From NCBI RefSeq assembly GCF_900109685.1, contig NZ_FOBB01000015.1, positions 1 through 64,000 of the forward strand: a stretch of DNA of 64,000 nt, in the 5' to 3' direction. The notes under the pieces were generated by a model that worked only from the letters and a program-made list of their open reading frames with translations, was not told the origin of the DNA and made no database searches. This stretch comes from Chitinophaga rupis. Its GTDB lineage: Bacteria; Bacteroidota; Bacteroidia; Chitinophagales; Chitinophagaceae. Position 1 is the stretch's first letter. The number at the start of each line of letters is the position of its first letter. The translations under genes were made by a program, and so were the position numbers. This document shows, one piece after another, positions 40,101 to 47,102 of the stretch.

Positions 40101-41111
40101 GAGGAGGGCGATTACCTGCTGATAGCAGCACACCACCTGGTGATAGATGAAACATCCTGGCGCATTCTCCTGGAAGACCTGGGAACATTGTACAGCGGCC
40201 TGGCTGCTGGCCGCGAGCCTTTGCTGCCGGCCAAAACAGATGCCTATAAAACCTGGGCTGCCCGGATGCAGCAGTACGCGCAAAGCACTGAGCTGGCAGC
40301 AACCGCCGGTCACTGGAAGCAGGTGCTGGAAGCGGGCGCCGCTCCCATAACATATGAAATGCAGGCCACCGGTAACTATGTAAAAGACATTGCCGCCGTT
40401 CACTTTGAGCTGGATGCAGCAGATACCGGCTGCCTGTTCACAAACGTGAACCGTACGCTGCGCACAGAGCTTAATGATGTGCTGCTGGCAACCCTGGGGC
40501 TTGCATTAAAAGACTGGTGCGGCAGGGAACGGATATGTGTAGCCCTGCAGGGGCATGGCCGCGAAGCCTTTTATGAAAAAGCAGATGTGAGCAGAACGAT
40601 CGGCTGTTTTACCACCGCTTATCCAGTGCTCTTAAATACGGGTGCTGTAAAAGATGTGCAGCAGCATGTAAAGCACACTAAAGAATCTTTACGTAAGGCG
40701 CCGTTAAAGGGCTTAGGCTATGGTGTATTAAAACAGCTTAATAAAACTTTACAGTCTTACCCCGAACCGCAGATCCGCTTTGGTTATGCAACACAGCTGG
40801 AAGGCCTGCTGCAGGATACTTTCTTTAAAATAGCCGCTGGTCCCAGGGGAGAGCACATGGATAAAGACTGTCCGCGGGAATATGACATAGATATTTCCTG
40901 CGCAATAACGGAAGGGCAGCTGCGCATTACCATCGCCTATAACCAGCGGCAGTTCAGCGCTGCAAGAATGGAGCTGCTTTGCGATGCTTACCGCAGCGCC
41001 TTACAGCAGCTGATACAAACCTGCAGCACCCGCAGCGAAACAGCGCTTACCCCCGGCGATTTCAGCTACAAGGGTTTATCCGCCGAAGACCTGGATACCT
41101 TCTTTGATTAA
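34116..41111 (+). CDS. NRPS: half-C - A(beta-Ala-like) - T - C - A(Orn) - T - E
   Basis: 2331 residues. The first ~225 residues are the C-terminal lobe of a condensation domain with no HHxxxDG site. A1 (YTSGSTGQPKG at 379) lacks the usual Asp235; its code VDAQISLASK belongs to the VD...SLA class, which includes the beta-alanine code VDWVISLADK. PanD, which makes beta-alanine, is encoded 17 kb downstream. T1 Ser764; C intact (HHIISDAWT from His952). A2 (YTSGSTGLPKG at 1430) gives DVGEIGSIDK, the classical ornithine code. T2 has the pre-epimerase form GGDSIKA (Ser1828) and the protein ends in an epimerisation domain (HHLVIDETSW from His2006), predicting D-Orn. Ending in an epimerase with no thioesterase means a further protein starting with a D-accepting C domain must exist elsewhere. 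An AGGAAA stretch lies about ten bases before the ATG. Confidence 0.94.
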   Translation: MKSIHIQKYWKNKFSTPLPLCLPLHSSATQAESTVPLPAHVMQAAAACTKDAPAAVYCYLLSALAMVVYKYWGERELAAVVPNFQHPANQPAEEVFIRLSFDPAAPLSALLLSCREELLQAFKHQPWQLSQLGQAAAETKQRQFALTSGGHHLPAPYGLHINYPAQGQLPVLTIRSNAQQSAAWPQQVAGSFIQALELLAKAPGSLLQEADLLSAASRAWLLRDVGAAANESSVTPIHILFAEKAADKPQAPAVFWNDTVCSYEQLHGWSGRLAQYLHTRYNIGEQSVVAIQLPSGPGLMAAIFGVLSAGAAFLLLPMDLPAERLQYMMDDSRAMLLIAANDRQGISCIDNAMLQSLVNSSGPVYSSLPAANANACIIYTSGSTGQPKGVAISHACLWNMLHWFRNYFALSPAAVLPQKTALSFVDALAELLLPVTVTGGAVYLRPYDDIILDPEAYLDWLEGIQATVIQFVPSALDALMEMADISRLQHLQHIILSGEPVKKKYDFTAAVYNLYGCSEGTASSTIYRYTGADTQLNIIGRPIDNTWVYLLDDDLQLVPPGMRGEIYIGGNSITNGYLFKEELTDARFIPDPFYPGKKCYRTGDRGRWRDDGNLECLGRIDNQLKVNGIRIEPAEIAAALMQMRGIDNAFVLMAQVDGTDMLTAYLQLGEALTPAAIRSFLQERLPAYMIPGCFVKLDEIPRNSNGKADLLRFPDPSLHRIKDHETYIAPADALENTLAIIWKNVLNSGVVGRNDNFFDLGGHSLKAMKVMSAIYKQLGVQLGLRTLFDAPTLEALAARVKAADYTGYQEIKPVAAKELYPCSRAQKRLWTLAQIEEQQVAYNMLSGYVIDGNFNRAAFDRAFSTLVEQHEILRTVFVMQNGEPWQKIHTPEQAGIKIACLDLSAEADCDDKVRQLADAEAMFVFDLEKGPLIRMKLIRTAAQRHIFFFNMHHIISDAWTMRVLLNKILAMYEAFSNGRENPFKPLPIQYKDYAQWQNDQLAGTQMAIHQRFWQQQFADGVPVLELTTDYPRPALKTYNGSTCGIWIPAAPTAAFEEYARRQQASLFMSLLALLNVLLYRYSGQEDIVIGTPVAGREHKDLEDQLGFFVNTLALRTRFNGREKFSTLLATVRENLLNCYEHQAFPFDQLVDELTFARDVRRSPVFDVMAVLHDKETTGDSTNIEKGNIDMQVGGYNTRSRMSKFDLSFSFVQENGCLFIELEYNTDLFTRQRMDKLLRHFAQLVESVVQQDVRVALLDYLSQEEKHQLLHTFNDTRRDYPENKTILHLFAEQAARQPEAAAVIAGDTIVSYGELDQQSDRLAASLVNVYGINPGDRVGMMVGRTEQMIICLLAIFKCGGVYVPVDPAYPENRMLYLVENSGIKLLLADVTPPAGISALSLQTVHPAAFAEAAAGKPLPPITPGSPAYIIYTSGSTGLPKGVLVHHHNLFNMALSWRDDYRLNTFRVNLLQLASISFDVFIGDVCRALLNGGTMIITPAAVRTEPEALYQLLLKHRISILESTPGLIFPLMEYVGLQPGGLPDMQLLILGSDICRWTDFNKLLQHFGNSMRIINSYGCTEATIDSSFFEGLPDHTEETGIVPVGKPMANTSFYVLDAQGQLLPAGLNGELYIGGKGVAAGYWKNEALSAARFVADPFNEGHKMYRTNDLACWTPDGQLKFLGRNDLQVKIRGYRIEPGEIEQHLLQHPDVTAAVVVCRPQSNGEVQLAAYFTGAAALQERTVRSYLRKHLPDFMIPQHIIPLAALPYSINGKINRDALPDPATVTANTTAAGWQPANATERLVLEVSARVLNRQQVNMDDNFFAIGGDSIKAIQIVATLFKEGLKLHVKDIFQNPEVGGWVACVQHTGAMPDNSRVTGECALTPAQAAFFELPYHKPDHYNQSVLLFAAAGWDEAVIHQCLTRLLEQHDQLRATFRRTAGTVQQHISSTVAASAPEVYDLRNKKEWRTEWKAAANGLQESIQLEQAPLLKTALFRLEEGDYLLIAAHHLVIDETSWRILLEDLGTLYSGLAAGREPLLPAKTDAYKTWAARMQQYAQSTELAATAGHWKQVLEAGAAPITYEMQATGNYVKDIAAVHFELDAADTGCLFTNVNRTLRTELNDVLLATLGLALKDWCGRERICVALQGHGREAFYEKADVSRTIGCFTTAYPVLLNTGAVKDVQQHVKHTKESLRKAPLKGLGYGVLKQLNKTLQSYPEPQIRFGYATQLEGLLQDTFFKIAAGPRGEHMDKDCPREYDIDISCAITEGQLRITIAYNQRQFSAARMELLCDAYRSALQQLIQTCSTRSETALTPGDFSYKGLSAEDLDTFFD

Positions 41112-41135
41112 CAAGTCACATAAGCCACGACCATA

Positions 41136-41876
41136 ATGAAAAAGATCAATTTGTTCTGTTTGCCTTTTGCCGGCGGCAGCAAGTATGCGTACCGCAGCTA
41201 TATGGCCAATGCCACGCCGTTGCTGCAGGTAGAGCCATTGGAGCTGCCGGGGCGGGGCACCCGTTATCATGAGCCTTTGCTGAAAGATGCGCACGAAATG
41301 GCAATGGATGTGTTCAAACAAATAGAGCATCGCCTGCATGAGCCATACGCCATTTACGGGCATAGCATGGGTACCATTATTACGTTCCTGCTGGCAAAGA
41401 TCATAAGAAGCAAACGCCTGCCGCCGCCATTACATCTTTTCCTGACGGGCGCCGGCGGGCCTACTACTATCAACAAAAGCGGCGAGATCCGTTACCTGCT
41501 GCCCACAGATGCCTTTTTTGCCAAAATAAAAGAGATGGGCGGTATTGATAACGAAATACTGGACAACCCGGATATGACCCGCTTTTTTGAGCCTATACTG
41601 CGGGCCGATTTCCAGGTGGTGGAAACCTACCGGCACCAGCCTGATATGCCGCTGGATATACCCATTACCGTTGTAATAGGCACCGGTGAAAAAGCCACCC
41701 GGGAAGATGCCCTGACCTGGCAGCTGGAAACAACCGCTCCCGTGGAGGTGCGCCAGTTACCCGGAAACCACTTTTTTATTTTCGATTTTCCTTCAGATAT
41801 CATGCAATTAATCACTCACCAGCTTACGCTTAAATTCATAAACAATGAACAAACAGCCAATTTACCTCAAGCCTAA
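41136..41876 (+). CDS. type II thioesterase (GrsT-like editing hydrolase)
   Basis: A 246-residue alpha/beta hydrolase of the stand-alone thioesterase family found with NRPSs. Visible motifs are the N-terminal FCLPFAGGS, the nucleophile elbow GHSMG (Ser77) and the catalytic histidine in LPGNHFFIF near residue 212. Such enzymes remove misprimed or stalled acyl groups from carrier proteins in the cytoplasm. It is the eleventh-hour gene of the megasynthase operon, 24 bases after the last NRPS, and its end overlaps the next gene by 32 bases. It is not a chain-terminating domain and probably does not release the product, although release in trans cannot be excluded since no terminal thioesterase domain is visible. 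Confidence 0.92.
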   Translation: MKKINLFCLPFAGGSKYAYRSYMANATPLLQVEPLELPGRGTRYHEPLLKDAHEMAMDVFKQIEHRLHEPYAIYGHSMGTIITFLLAKIIRSKRLPPPLHLFLTGAGGPTTINKSGEIRYLLPTDAFFAKIKEMGGIDNEILDNPDMTRFFEPILRADFQVVETYRHQPDMPLDIPITVVIGTGEKATREDALTWQLETTAPVEVRQLPGNHFFIFDFPSDIMQLITHQLTLKFINNEQTANLPQA

Positions 41877-43464
41877 CGTTGTGATAGAACCTCTGTTTGA
41901 CAGATGGTATGCCTGGTCACACCTGATCTCACCTGCCACCGCTGCTATGAATATTACCGGCAGGCATATGAAAATTATGAACTCCTATATACAGGCCCCG
42001 CAGATCCATGCAGCAGCCATCAAGAACCCCAAAATGCTGGGCGGCCCCTTTATGGATTATAATGGCGGCAGGGTAGAGGATGTAAAGCAGCTGCGTGATA
42101 ATACCATGCAGCAGCAGGCGCCTATGATAGCCTTGTCGGAGGCATTGAAGGAGCTGGACAAAATGTTAAAGGCCAACGCCCGCGGATACTCACTGGATAC
42201 CCTGTACGAAAAAGTGCCCGATATGCTGAAGGGGTATGTAGAGCTGGTGTATGACCTGAATAACAATGCCACCTACCGCGTATTTGAGCAGCTGTTATAT
42301 AAAAGCCCTTATTACAATACGGATTCCCAGAGCATTGCATTATGGATCACGGAAAATGACGACCGGCCGTTTGTATTAAGCACCCCGCGCCTGGACGAAC
42401 CAGGTGTGCTGCATCTGAACCTTCCCTTCAAAAGCCGCGCTATTGACGAACTGGCCCGGATGAAAAGAACACCGCAAACGCTGGAATATATTACTAACCT
42501 GTTAGAGATCCCGGCCGACCAGCAGGAGCTGTTCAATACATTCTTTACAGAAACCGAGCCGCAGCCTTACCGCAAATATGAAGGCGATAAGATCCGTATG
42601 CGCTACTTTGGCCATGCCTGCATACTGGTGGAAACAAAGGATGTAAGCATACTGGTAGACCCGCTGATCAGCTATTATGGCTATCATCATGAGGTAGACC
42701 GTTTCTCGGATGTGGACCTGCCGGATATGATAGATTATGTGCTGATCACGCATAACCACCAGGACCATGTATTATTTGAAACGCTGCTGCCCTTAAGGCA
42801 TAAGATCAAAAATATTGTAGTGCCCAGGGGCGGTTCCGGCTCCCTGCAGGATCCCAGCCTGAAGCTGATGTTCCAGGCCATCGGGTTTAAGAATGTAGTG
42901 GAGATAGGCGAGCTGGAAAATATTGTTTTCGGGGATTGTACCATTACCGGTATTCCGTTCATGGGCGAGCACTGTGATCTGAACATACAAAGCAAAATGT
43001 GCCATCATGTGCAGGTAGGCGAATTTTCAATGTTGTTCGTAGCAGATTCTTGTAATATAGAGCCTCGCCTGTATGAGCACATCCAGAAAGAGACCGGCGA
43101 TGTAGATATTGTGTTCCTGGGTATGGAATGCGACGGCGCACCACTAACATGGCTATACGGGCCTTTGCTGAGTGATGAGCTGCCAAGGGATAAAGATAGC
43201 TCCCGGCGGCTGGCAGGCTCTAATTTTGAAAGAGGAAAGGCGCTGGTGGATGTTTTTAACCCGCAGGAAGTATACGTATATGCAATGGGTATGGAGCCCT
43301 GGCTTAAATTCATCAGCAGCATACAATACACAGATGAATCCAACCCCATTGTTGCATCCAATAAGCTGATAGAAGACTGCCGTAAAGCAGGCCGTGTATC
43401 AGAACGTTTATACGGCGAAAAAGAGCTGCTGTACAGCAAAGAACGGGAAGCCGTTACTATATGA
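41845..43464 (+). CDS. CmlA-like di-iron beta-hydroxylase
   Basis: 539 residues, the length of CmlA (about 530). An N-terminal region of about 240 residues is followed by a metallo-beta-lactamase fold that begins at MRYFGHACILVET and carries the metal motif HNHQDH (His303, His305, Asp307, His308), with later candidate ligands in MGEHCD and VADSCN. CmlA and relatives use an oxygen-bridged di-iron centre to hydroxylate the beta carbon of an amino acid bound to an NRPS carrier, classically p-aminophenylalanine. Here the likely targets are the aromatic-like residues of the genes at 8385 or 16861 (inference). The start overlaps the thioesterase gene by 32 bases, implying coupled translation. An ordinary metallo-hydrolase is the alternative, but the long N-terminal domain and context favour CmlA type. 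Confidence 0.85.
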   Translation: MNKQPIYLKPNVVIEPLFDRWYAWSHLISPATAAMNITGRHMKIMNSYIQAPQIHAAAIKNPKMLGGPFMDYNGGRVEDVKQLRDNTMQQQAPMIALSEALKELDKMLKANARGYSLDTLYEKVPDMLKGYVELVYDLNNNATYRVFEQLLYKSPYYNTDSQSIALWITENDDRPFVLSTPRLDEPGVLHLNLPFKSRAIDELARMKRTPQTLEYITNLLEIPADQQELFNTFFTETEPQPYRKYEGDKIRMRYFGHACILVETKDVSILVDPLISYYGYHHEVDRFSDVDLPDMIDYVLITHNHQDHVLFETLLPLRHKIKNIVVPRGGSGSLQDPSLKLMFQAIGFKNVVEIGELENIVFGDCTITGIPFMGEHCDLNIQSKMCHHVQVGEFSMLFVADSCNIEPRLYEHIQKETGDVDIVFLGMECDGAPLTWLYGPLLSDELPRDKDSSRRLAGSNFERGKALVDVFNPQEVYVYAMGMEPWLKFISSIQYTDESNPIVASNKLIEDCRKAGRVSERLYGEKELLYSKEREAVTI

Positions 43465-43474
43465 TGATAACCTG

Positions 43475-43507
43475 CATACTGCCCGCAGTTTTTCAGCGGG
43501 CAGTATG
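43475..43507 (+). terminator. stem-loop after the biosynthetic operon
   Basis: A perfect 12-base-pair stem (43475-43486 with 43496-43507) closes a nine-base loop ten bases after the stop of the CmlA-like gene. It lacks a run of T after the stem, so it is either a weak terminator or an RNA 3'-end stabiliser separating the megasynthase transcript from the exporter operon. Confidence 0.55.
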
Positions 43508-43538
43508 TTCCCCCGAAAGTGTTCCAAATTGAAGCAAC

Positions 43539-43554
43539 TGTCCGGATCTGGACA
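43539..43554. promoter_or_regulatory. palindrome, candidate activator binding site
   Basis: TGTCCGGATCTGGACA is palindromic at 14 of 16 positions (TGTCC-N6-GGACA) and lies about 70 bases upstream of a candidate sigma54 promoter. That is a normal distance for an NtrC-type enhancer, and such an activator is encoded in the same operon. Only one copy was noticed. Binding is inferred. Confidence 0.4.
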
Positions 43555-43603
43555 TTATTATGATTATAAAAATATGTTTTTCGTTAACAAACATGTTTTT
43601 AGT

Positions 43604-43620
43604 TTGGCAAACTCCTTGTA
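43604..43620 (+). promoter_or_regulatory. candidate sigma54 (-24/-12) promoter
   Basis: The sequence TTGGCAAACTCCTTGTA matches the sigma54 consensus TGGCAC-N5-TTGC at most positions, with exactly the required 12-base distance from the GG (43606) to the G of the -12 element (43618). The -12 GC is GT here. Predicted transcription would start near 43631, leaving a leader of about 13 bases before the ATG at 43644. The operon it precedes encodes a sigma54-type activator. Confidence 0.5.
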
Positions 43621-43643
43621 ATTACCAGGGCAAATAAATTAAA

Positions 43644-44891
43644 ATGGACAGAGAAATATCGCAACAGATCATTCGCTCTGAGAAAAGAAAAAAGATCCTC
43701 ATCATCAGCTCCGTTGTGCTGGCATTACTGTTAGGCATATACGGATTCCGCACTATCCTGAAACCATCTGTTAAACGGGATATATTTAAAACGGCGGTTG
43801 CCGGCACAGGCCCTGTAGAAGCCACCATAGCAGCTACCGGCGTAGTGATCCCGGAATATGAGCTGGAGCTTACAACCCCCACGCAAACCAAGATCGATAC
43901 GGTGCTCTTTAATGCAGGCGATTCCATACATGCCGGCCAGTCTATTGTAAAGCTGAATAAAGAGTTTATGCTGATGACCTACGACAACCTGAAAGATGAA
44001 CAGGGTGTGAACCAGAATAAGGTTACCAAAACAAAATGGACGCTTGAGAAAAACCTGCAGGACCTGAAAACGCAGTATAAGATCAAACAGCTGAATATTG
44101 AAAGTCTGGAATCTTCACTGAAAAGTGAGCGCCAGCTGAAAGATATTGGCGGCAGCACGCAGGAAAATGTATCCCGCGCAGAGCTGAACCTGAAAACCGC
44201 ACAGCTGGAACTGCAAAAGCTGCAAAATGAGATCGACAACCTGAAACGTTCTATGGTAACGGATATGAAAGACCTGGACTATGAGATCAATATTCAGAGC
44301 AAGAAGATCAACGACATGCAGCGCAAGATAGAGCAGGCGGAAATAAAATCGCCCCGTAACGGCGTGGTAACCTGGGTGAATGATAAGATCGGCGCTGTTA
44401 TTGCCGAAGGAGAGGCCATTGCCCGCGTGGCAGACCTGAGCACTTTCCGCATAGATGCCAGCATTGCTGATACCTATGCCGATAAGCTGGTTACTTCCGG
44501 AGAAGTGATCGTGCGCATCAATGACACGGAAAAGATCAAGGGAAAGATCGCCAACATCAAACCTAAAGTGGAGAATGGGGTGGTTAATTTTACCGTAACA
44601 TTAAATGAAAAACGGAACCGTTTGCTGCGTCCCAGCCTGAAGGTGGATGTGTTCCTGGTAGTGGCTTACAAAGATAATGTGGTAAGGGTGAAGAACGGAT
44701 CCGCCTTTAATGAAAAAGGGGAGCAGGATATATTTGTAGTACGTGATAATAAGGCAGTAAAACGTAAAATAGTTACAGGCGCCAGTAATGCAGATTATGT
44801 AGAGGTGGTGGAGGGCATCCGGCCGGGAGAAGAAGTTATTATTTCCGACCTGCCGGAATATAATCACCTGAAAGACTTCTCCATCAAATAA
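43644..44891 (+). CDS. HlyD/MacA-type membrane fusion protein
   Basis: 415 residues. A single N-terminal membrane anchor (about residues 15-36, IISSVVLALLLGIYG) is followed by a biotinyl-lipoyl half-domain, a long charged coiled-coil hairpin (about 110-230, rich in Lys/Glu/Gln heptads), the second lipoyl half (AEIKSPRNGVVTWV) and beta-barrel domains. Periplasmic adaptors of this family bridge an inner-membrane ABC transporter to a TolC channel. The following genes supply exactly those partners, so this is part of a tripartite MacAB/TolC-like exporter, presumably for the peptide product. It is the first gene after the stem-loop and the candidate sigma54 promoter. Confidence 0.93.
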   Translation: MDREISQQIIRSEKRKKILIISSVVLALLLGIYGFRTILKPSVKRDIFKTAVAGTGPVEATIAATGVVIPEYELELTTPTQTKIDTVLFNAGDSIHAGQSIVKLNKEFMLMTYDNLKDEQGVNQNKVTKTKWTLEKNLQDLKTQYKIKQLNIESLESSLKSERQLKDIGGSTQENVSRAELNLKTAQLELQKLQNEIDNLKRSMVTDMKDLDYEINIQSKKINDMQRKIEQAEIKSPRNGVVTWVNDKIGAVIAEGEAIARVADLSTFRIDASIADTYADKLVTSGEVIVRINDTEKIKGKIANIKPKVENGVVNFTVTLNEKRNRLLRPSLKVDVFLVVAYKDNVVRVKNGSAFNEKGEQDIFVVRDNKAVKRKIVTGASNADYVEVVEGIRPGEEVIISDLPEYNHLKDFSIK

Positions 44892-44905
44892 CCCACGCAC
44901 CGGCT

Positions 44906-46384
44906 ATGTATAAAACCCTTCTGATATCAACCCTTTTATTCCACGTTGCCGTTAAATATTCCTTTGCCCAGGACCTGCAATCTGTACAGCCTGCCGGCTC
45001 CTACACACTGTATGATATAGTGGATATGGCAAAAAGAACCTCTATCTCAGCGCTGAAGGCAGCTACCCTAAAGGAAAATAATTACTGGCAGTGGCGGGTG
45101 TTTAAGTCCAACTACAAACCGCAGCTGATCTTAACCGCCACGATTCCAGATTACAGTAAAACCAATAACCCGGTTACGCAGCCGGACGGTACCACGCAGT
45201 ACCAGCCGGTATCTATCAGCAACTCCAATGCCACGCTCTCGCTCAGCCAATCAGTGGCTCCTACCGGAGGCAGCATCTTCTTCAACTCACAGGTATGGCG
45301 TTTCGATGATTTTAATGGCAACTACAAGCGTTACAATGCTTATCCTTTTATCATAGGATTTAACCAGCCTGTATTTGCGTTTAACCAGCTTAAATGGGAT
45401 AAGAAAACGGAACCGCTGCGCTATGAGGAATCGCTGAAAGGATACCGGGTAGATGTAGAGCAGGTATGTGTAAATGCTGCTGTGTTCTTCTTCAACCTGC
45501 TGATAGCGCAGATCAACCTGGATATTGCCCGGAATAACGTAGCCAATAACGATACCATTTATAAGATCGCACAGCTGCGGAAGGAGCTGGGGCGTATGTC
45601 GGAGCACGACCTGCTGCAGGTTAAGCTTAGCCTGCTCAATTCCCAGAAAGACATTGCAGCGGCGGAGCTGGCCCTGCAAACCAGCACCCTGGACCTGAAA
45701 ACTTTCATAGGGCAAACAGACAGCAACCGTGTGGAGGTGAGGATCCCCTTTGACATCCCAAGCTTTGAGGTAGATGAAAATACAGCTATAGAAAAAGCGC
45801 TGAAGAACCGGCCGGACCCTGTTTCATTCAGACGGCAGCTTATAGAGGCGCAGCGGGATGTAGTAAAAGCTATCCGGGATAACCGGCTGAACGTAAATAT
45901 TTACGGAACCTTTGGTCTTACCAGCCGTTCGGATGATCTGAAAAGGCTTTATACAGACCCGCGCGATCAGCAAACCCTCAAGATAGGATTGCTGGTGCCG
46001 GTGCTGGACTGGGGCCGGGCCAAAGCCAGGATCAAAACGGCGGAAGCCAACAGAAAGCTTACGGAATACAGCATTGAGCAGGAGCGGGTTACTTTCCGGC
46101 AGGAGATCATTACCCAGATCAGGCAGTTCCATACCATCCGTACACAGCTGATCTTAACCCGCGAAGCCGACAGCACTGCACAGCAGCGGTACAATATATC
46201 CAAGCAAAGCTACCTGGTGGGAAATATGCCTGTTACAGATCTGAATATAGCCATGCAGGAAAAAGATAAGGCCAAGCAGGAATACATTGAAGCTATCCGT
46301 AACTTCTGGGTATCCTATTACAGCATCCGCCTGCTTACGTTGTATGATTTTATGACAGCAACCGACCTGGGTTATCACGGGTAA
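44906..46384 (+). CDS. TolC-family outer membrane efflux channel
   Basis: 492 residues, starting with a signal peptide ending at SFAQ (about residue 22). Two repeats of amphipathic helices and beta strands follow, typical of TolC-type outer membrane factors; the stretch around 360-400 (VPVLDWGRAKARIKTAEANRK) is a characteristic segment of the family. It would form the outer-membrane exit duct for the exporter. It lies 14 bases downstream of the membrane fusion protein gene and 28 bases upstream of the ATPase gene, consistent with a single transcript. Confidence 0.93.
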   Translation: MYKTLLISTLLFHVAVKYSFAQDLQSVQPAGSYTLYDIVDMAKRTSISALKAATLKENNYWQWRVFKSNYKPQLILTATIPDYSKTNNPVTQPDGTTQYQPVSISNSNATLSLSQSVAPTGGSIFFNSQVWRFDDFNGNYKRYNAYPFIIGFNQPVFAFNQLKWDKKTEPLRYEESLKGYRVDVEQVCVNAAVFFFNLLIAQINLDIARNNVANNDTIYKIAQLRKELGRMSEHDLLQVKLSLLNSQKDIAAAELALQTSTLDLKTFIGQTDSNRVEVRIPFDIPSFEVDENTAIEKALKNRPDPVSFRRQLIEAQRDVVKAIRDNRLNVNIYGTFGLTSRSDDLKRLYTDPRDQQTLKIGLLVPVLDWGRAKARIKTAEANRKLTEYSIEQERVTFRQEIITQIRQFHTIRTQLILTREADSTAQQRYNISKQSYLVGNMPVTDLNIAMQEKDKAKQEYIEAIRNFWVSYYSIRLLTLYDFMTATDLGYHG

Positions 46385-46412
46385 TATTTTACATACTATT
46401 AAACCATTTTTC

Positions 46413-47078
46413 ATGATCAGTCTAAAAGCAATTGAAAAAGTATACAGGACCGATACCATTGAAACGGTAGCCCTGAACAACATCAACATTAATATTAACA
46501 AAGGTGAATTTGTTTCCATCATGGGCCCCTCCGGCTGCGGAAAAAGTACGCTGCTGAACATTATGGGGCTGCTGGATATTCCCAGCAGGGGAGAGGTGCA
46601 GATAGACGGGAAACCGGTGGTGTCCTTTAAGGATGCGGAGCTGGCAGAGTTGCGAAACCGCAAGCTGGGTTTTATTTTCCAAAGCTACCATCTTATCAAT
46701 GACCTGAATGTGTTGGATAATACCGAGCTGCCGCTGATCTACCGCAAGATCTCCGGCGCTGAAAGAAAGCGCAGGGCCATGGAAGCGCTCACAAAAGTTG
46801 GGCTGAGCGCAAGGGCCAAACATTACCCCGGCCAGCTTTCCGGTGGGCAGCGCCAGCGTGTGGCTATAGCCCGTGCAATTGTTGGCCAGCCGGAAATTAT
46901 ACTGGCAGATGAGCCCACAGGTAACCTGGACAGCGTTATGGGAAATGAGATCATGAAAATTCTCAATACCCTTACCCAGGACGATAAGGTAACCATAGTA
47001 ATGGTAACGCATGATGAACAGATCGCAAGGCAAACCAGCCGCCTGATAAGGCTTTATGACGGTTCATTGGTAAATTGA
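46413..47078 (+). CDS. ABC transporter ATPase, MacB/LolD type
   Basis: 221 residues with all ATPase motifs: Walker A GPSGCGKST (about 41-49), Q-loop in FIFQSYHL, signature LSGGQRQR, Walker B IILADEPTGNLDS and the switch histidine in VMVTHD. Size and motifs match the stand-alone ATPases that pair with FtsX/MacB-type permeases (LolD family). The two permease genes follow directly, so the ATPase likely drives the mechanotransmission-type exporter formed with them, the HlyD-like adaptor and the TolC-like channel. Confidence 0.95.
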   Translation: MISLKAIEKVYRTDTIETVALNNINININKGEFVSIMGPSGCGKSTLLNIMGLLDIPSRGEVQIDGKPVVSFKDAELAELRNRKLGFIFQSYHLINDLNVLDNTELPLIYRKISGAERKRRAMEALTKVGLSARAKHYPGQLSGGQRQRVAIARAIVGQPEIILADEPTGNLDSVMGNEIMKILNTLTQDDKVTIVMVTHDEQIARQTSRLIRLYDGSLVN

Positions 47079-47102
47079 TTTGACAAAATTAACCTCTCCT
47101 AC

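Noticed and set aside
1..43464. Repeated DNA from similar NRPS modules as a possible mobile element or repeat array
   Set aside because: The similarity follows domain boundaries and encodes conserved motifs; no inverted terminal repeats, transposase genes, CRISPR-like arrays or tRNA genes were seen in the window.
41845..43464. Simple metallo-beta-lactamase resistance or hydrolase enzyme
   Set aside because: The length of 539 residues, the large N-terminal domain and the position overlapping the thioesterase gene of an NRPS operon fit a CmlA-type hydroxylase better than a hydrolase of about 250-300 residues.
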